Origin: Actinomycetes bacterium
Lineage (GTDB): Bacteria > Actinomycetota > Acidimicrobiia > Acidimicrobiales > UBA8190
Direction of reading: 5' to 3'
DNA length: 5,631 bases
Assembly (NCBI GenBank): GCA_021798135.1
Contig: JAJZYI010000225.1
Coordinates: 1 to 5,631 of the forward strand
Of this stretch, positions 4,543-5,631 are shown piece after piece. The notes under the pieces are model-generated. The model was not told the DNA's origin. It ran no database searches and saw only the letters and a list, made by a program, of their open reading frames with translations. Positions within the stretch are counted from its first letter, which is position 1, and every line of letters starts with the position of its first letter. A program made the position numbers and the translations under genes.

Positions 4543-5631
4543 TCAGCCGTACCGGAAGGCCAGGGCGTTGGACGTGCCGGCAGTGGTCGTCACCGTCACC
4601 GGCACGGTCCCGGCCGGGACGCCGCCCGCCGTGCCGGTGGCGGCCGGCGCCGCAGCCGGGACGGTGGCCACGCAGGTCGACGGCTCCGGGCAGCGCGTGG
4701 GGGCGACGACCCCGCCGAAGCGGACGAGGATGGTGCCGTCGGCGCTGAGGAAACCCCCGCCGGTGATCGTGACGCTGTCGCCGGGGGCCCCGGAGGACGG
4801 GGCCAGCGCCGTCACCACGGGAGGAGCGCCCGCGGCGGGTGCCCCGGGCGCGGACGACGCCGAGGAGCCGGGCGCTGACGGCACGGTGGACGCAGGAGCG
4901 GGGGGCGCCTGCGAGGAGGACCCGGCTGGCGAGGCGCCAGCCGAGGACGACGTGGCCGACGAGGCGGCCCGCCCGGCCGACGGCGCCGTCGCGTGCCCGC
5001 CGGAGCCGAGGCCACCGGCGCTGCCCGCTGCGCCCGCGTTCGGCACCGTTGCCGGCGCTGACCCCGTGCGGCGCCCGGCCGCCGACTGCGCGGGCGAGCC
5101 GTGCCGGGCACCGGCGACGGCGACGGCCACACCGGCGACGACAAGCGCCATGCCGGCCAGGCCCACGGTCACCACGTGGCGGGGCGCAACGGCCCTGCGC
5201 TCCGCACGCTCCGCAGGCGGCAGGGTCAGGGGCAGGACGCCTCGGGACCCCTCCGCACCGGCCGGCGGTGTCGCGGGAGCGGGACCGGCCGCCGGGCGGG
5301 CATCCGACCCGACCGACACCCCCGACCCGGCACGGGCATCCGACCCGACCGGCACCCCCGACCCGGCACGGGCATCCGACCCGACCGGCACCCCCGACCC
5401 GGCACGGGCATCCGACCCGACCGGCACCCCCGACCCGGCACGGACGCCCGGTCCGGTGGGCGCGTCGGGCTCGGGCCGTGCCCGTGGACCCGGGTGTGCG
5501 TCGGGCCCCGGGTCCGCGGCCCGACCCGGGTGTGCGTCGGGCCCCGGGCGTCCGGCGCGGTCCGGGTGCCCAGGCGGCCGAGAGGCGGCACCGCCGGCAG
5601 GCCCGGACCGCCGGCGGGCGGCTGCCAGCGC
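4543..5631 (-). CDS. Single-pass membrane protein with IPT/TIG domain and 12-residue repeats (5' end outside window)
   Basis: 362 codons are visible, and the frame is open without a stop to the window edge. A GTG at 5427 could be taken as the start, but it is the Val codon of a repeat and the same reading frame and 12-residue periodicity continue upstream, so the real start lies beyond 5631. Counting from the edge: Arg/Gly/Pro-rich segment (1-28), seven 12-residue periods (29-112), a short segment ending in basic residues (AERAERRAVAPRH), one transmembrane helix (about 153-175, VVTVGLAGMALVVAGVAVAV), a Ser/Ala/Pro/Gly-rich linker (176-270), then an IPT/TIG immunoglobulin-like domain (271-362; VVTALAPSSGAPGDSVTITG, VRFGG, VPVTVTTTAGTSNALAFRYG) with Cys314 and Cys320 as a possible disulfide. 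Topology is probably N-in, TIG outside. Function is unknown; TIG domains often bind proteins or carbohydrates. The layout (N-terminal part, one helix, beta domain next to recA-region genes) loosely recalls RodZ, which only the missing N-terminus could confirm. Confidence 0.85.
   Translation of the reverse strand, partial: ALAAARRRSGPAGGAASRPPGHPDRAGRPGPDAHPGRAADPGPDAHPGPRARPEPDAPTGPGVRAGSGVPVGSDARAGSGVPVGSDARAGSGVPVGSDARAGSGVSVGSDARPAAGPAPATPPAGAEGSRGVLPLTLPPAERAERRAVAPRHVVTVGLAGMALVVAGVAVAVAGARHGSPAQSAAGRRTGSAPATVPNAGAAGSAGGLGSGGHATAPSAGRAASSATSSSAGASPAGSSSQAPPAPASTVPSAPGSSASSAPGAPAAGAPPVVTALAPSSGAPGDSVTITGGGFLSADGTILVRFGGVVAPTRCPEPSTCVATVPAAAPAATGTAGGVPAGTVPVTVTTTAGTSNALAFRYG
5296..5547. 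repeat. 36-bp (12-residue) tandem repeat, seven periods
   Basis: Three full 36-bp copies at 5315-5350, 5351-5386 and 5387-5422 are near-identical (one substitution in the first). Partial copies flank them, at about 5298-5314 and 5423-5443. Farther upstream a 25-bp direct repeat at 5488-5512 and 5524-5548 is offset by exactly 36 bp. Translated, the array is four AGSGVPVGSDAR-type units (one has VSV) preceded by the diverged units PGPDAHPGRAAD, PGPDAHPGPRAR and PEPDAPTGPGVR, which makes 84 residues with a constant 12-residue period in the membrane protein gene. Confidence 0.9.

Noticed and set aside
4075..4878. 267-codon plus-strand open frame opposite thpR and the TIG gene
   Set aside because: Antisense shadow with Arg/Ala/Gly-rich sequence and no motif.

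Overview
The window looks like chromosomal DNA from a very GC-rich actinobacterium. The base composition is visibly extreme (not counted), codons end mostly in G or C, the coding density is high, and recA carries a Bacillus/actinobacterial-type SOS box (CGAAC-N4-GTTCG). Weak resemblance in gene order and RecA sequence style suggests an Acidimicrobiia-like lineage, but this is inference. Nothing points to phage, plasmid or insertion-sequence origin.

Layout from left to right. (1) 24-869, minus strand: a left-handed beta-helix (hexapeptide repeat) acyltransferase with a short repetitive tail made by a 15-bp tandem repeat. (2) 870-1078: a divergent intergenic region with three 29-bp tandem units and a perfect hairpin. 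(3) 1079-2326, plus strand: a membrane-anchored DUF3048 (YerB-family) extracytoplasmic protein. (4) 2327-2518: a convergent gap with a 12-bp-arm hairpin just past the recA stop. (5) 2519-3568, minus: complete recA. (6) 3569-3908: the recA control region, with a structured leader, a candidate -10, a perfect 16-bp LexA operator, and six exact 17-bp tandem repeats. (7) 3909-4439, minus: thpR (ligT), an RNA 2',3'-cyclic phosphodiesterase. (8) 4543 to the window end, minus: the 3' part of a gene for a single-pass membrane protein. It has a repetitive Pro/Gly/Ala-rich cytoplasmic region of seven 12-residue periods, one transmembrane helix, a Ser/Ala/Pro linker and a C-terminal IPT/TIG domain. Its 5' end lies outside the window.

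How the genes fit together. The thpR-recA pair recalls the cinA-ligT-recA order known from Deinococcus. Here recA has its own SOS-type promoter region, so it can respond to DNA damage independently of thpR. No recX follows recA; a convergent envelope-type gene does. The two membrane-anchored proteins and the acyltransferase suggest cell-envelope functions flanking a DNA-repair core, with no evidence that they form one pathway.

I found no convincing new multi-gene system. The most unusual theme is the number of short GC-rich tandem arrays in 5.6 kb. Those inside genes have periods divisible by 3 (15 and 36 bp), and those between genes do not (29 and 17 bp). The 17-bp array next to the recA operator is the best candidate for an undescribed regulatory or genome-plasticity element.
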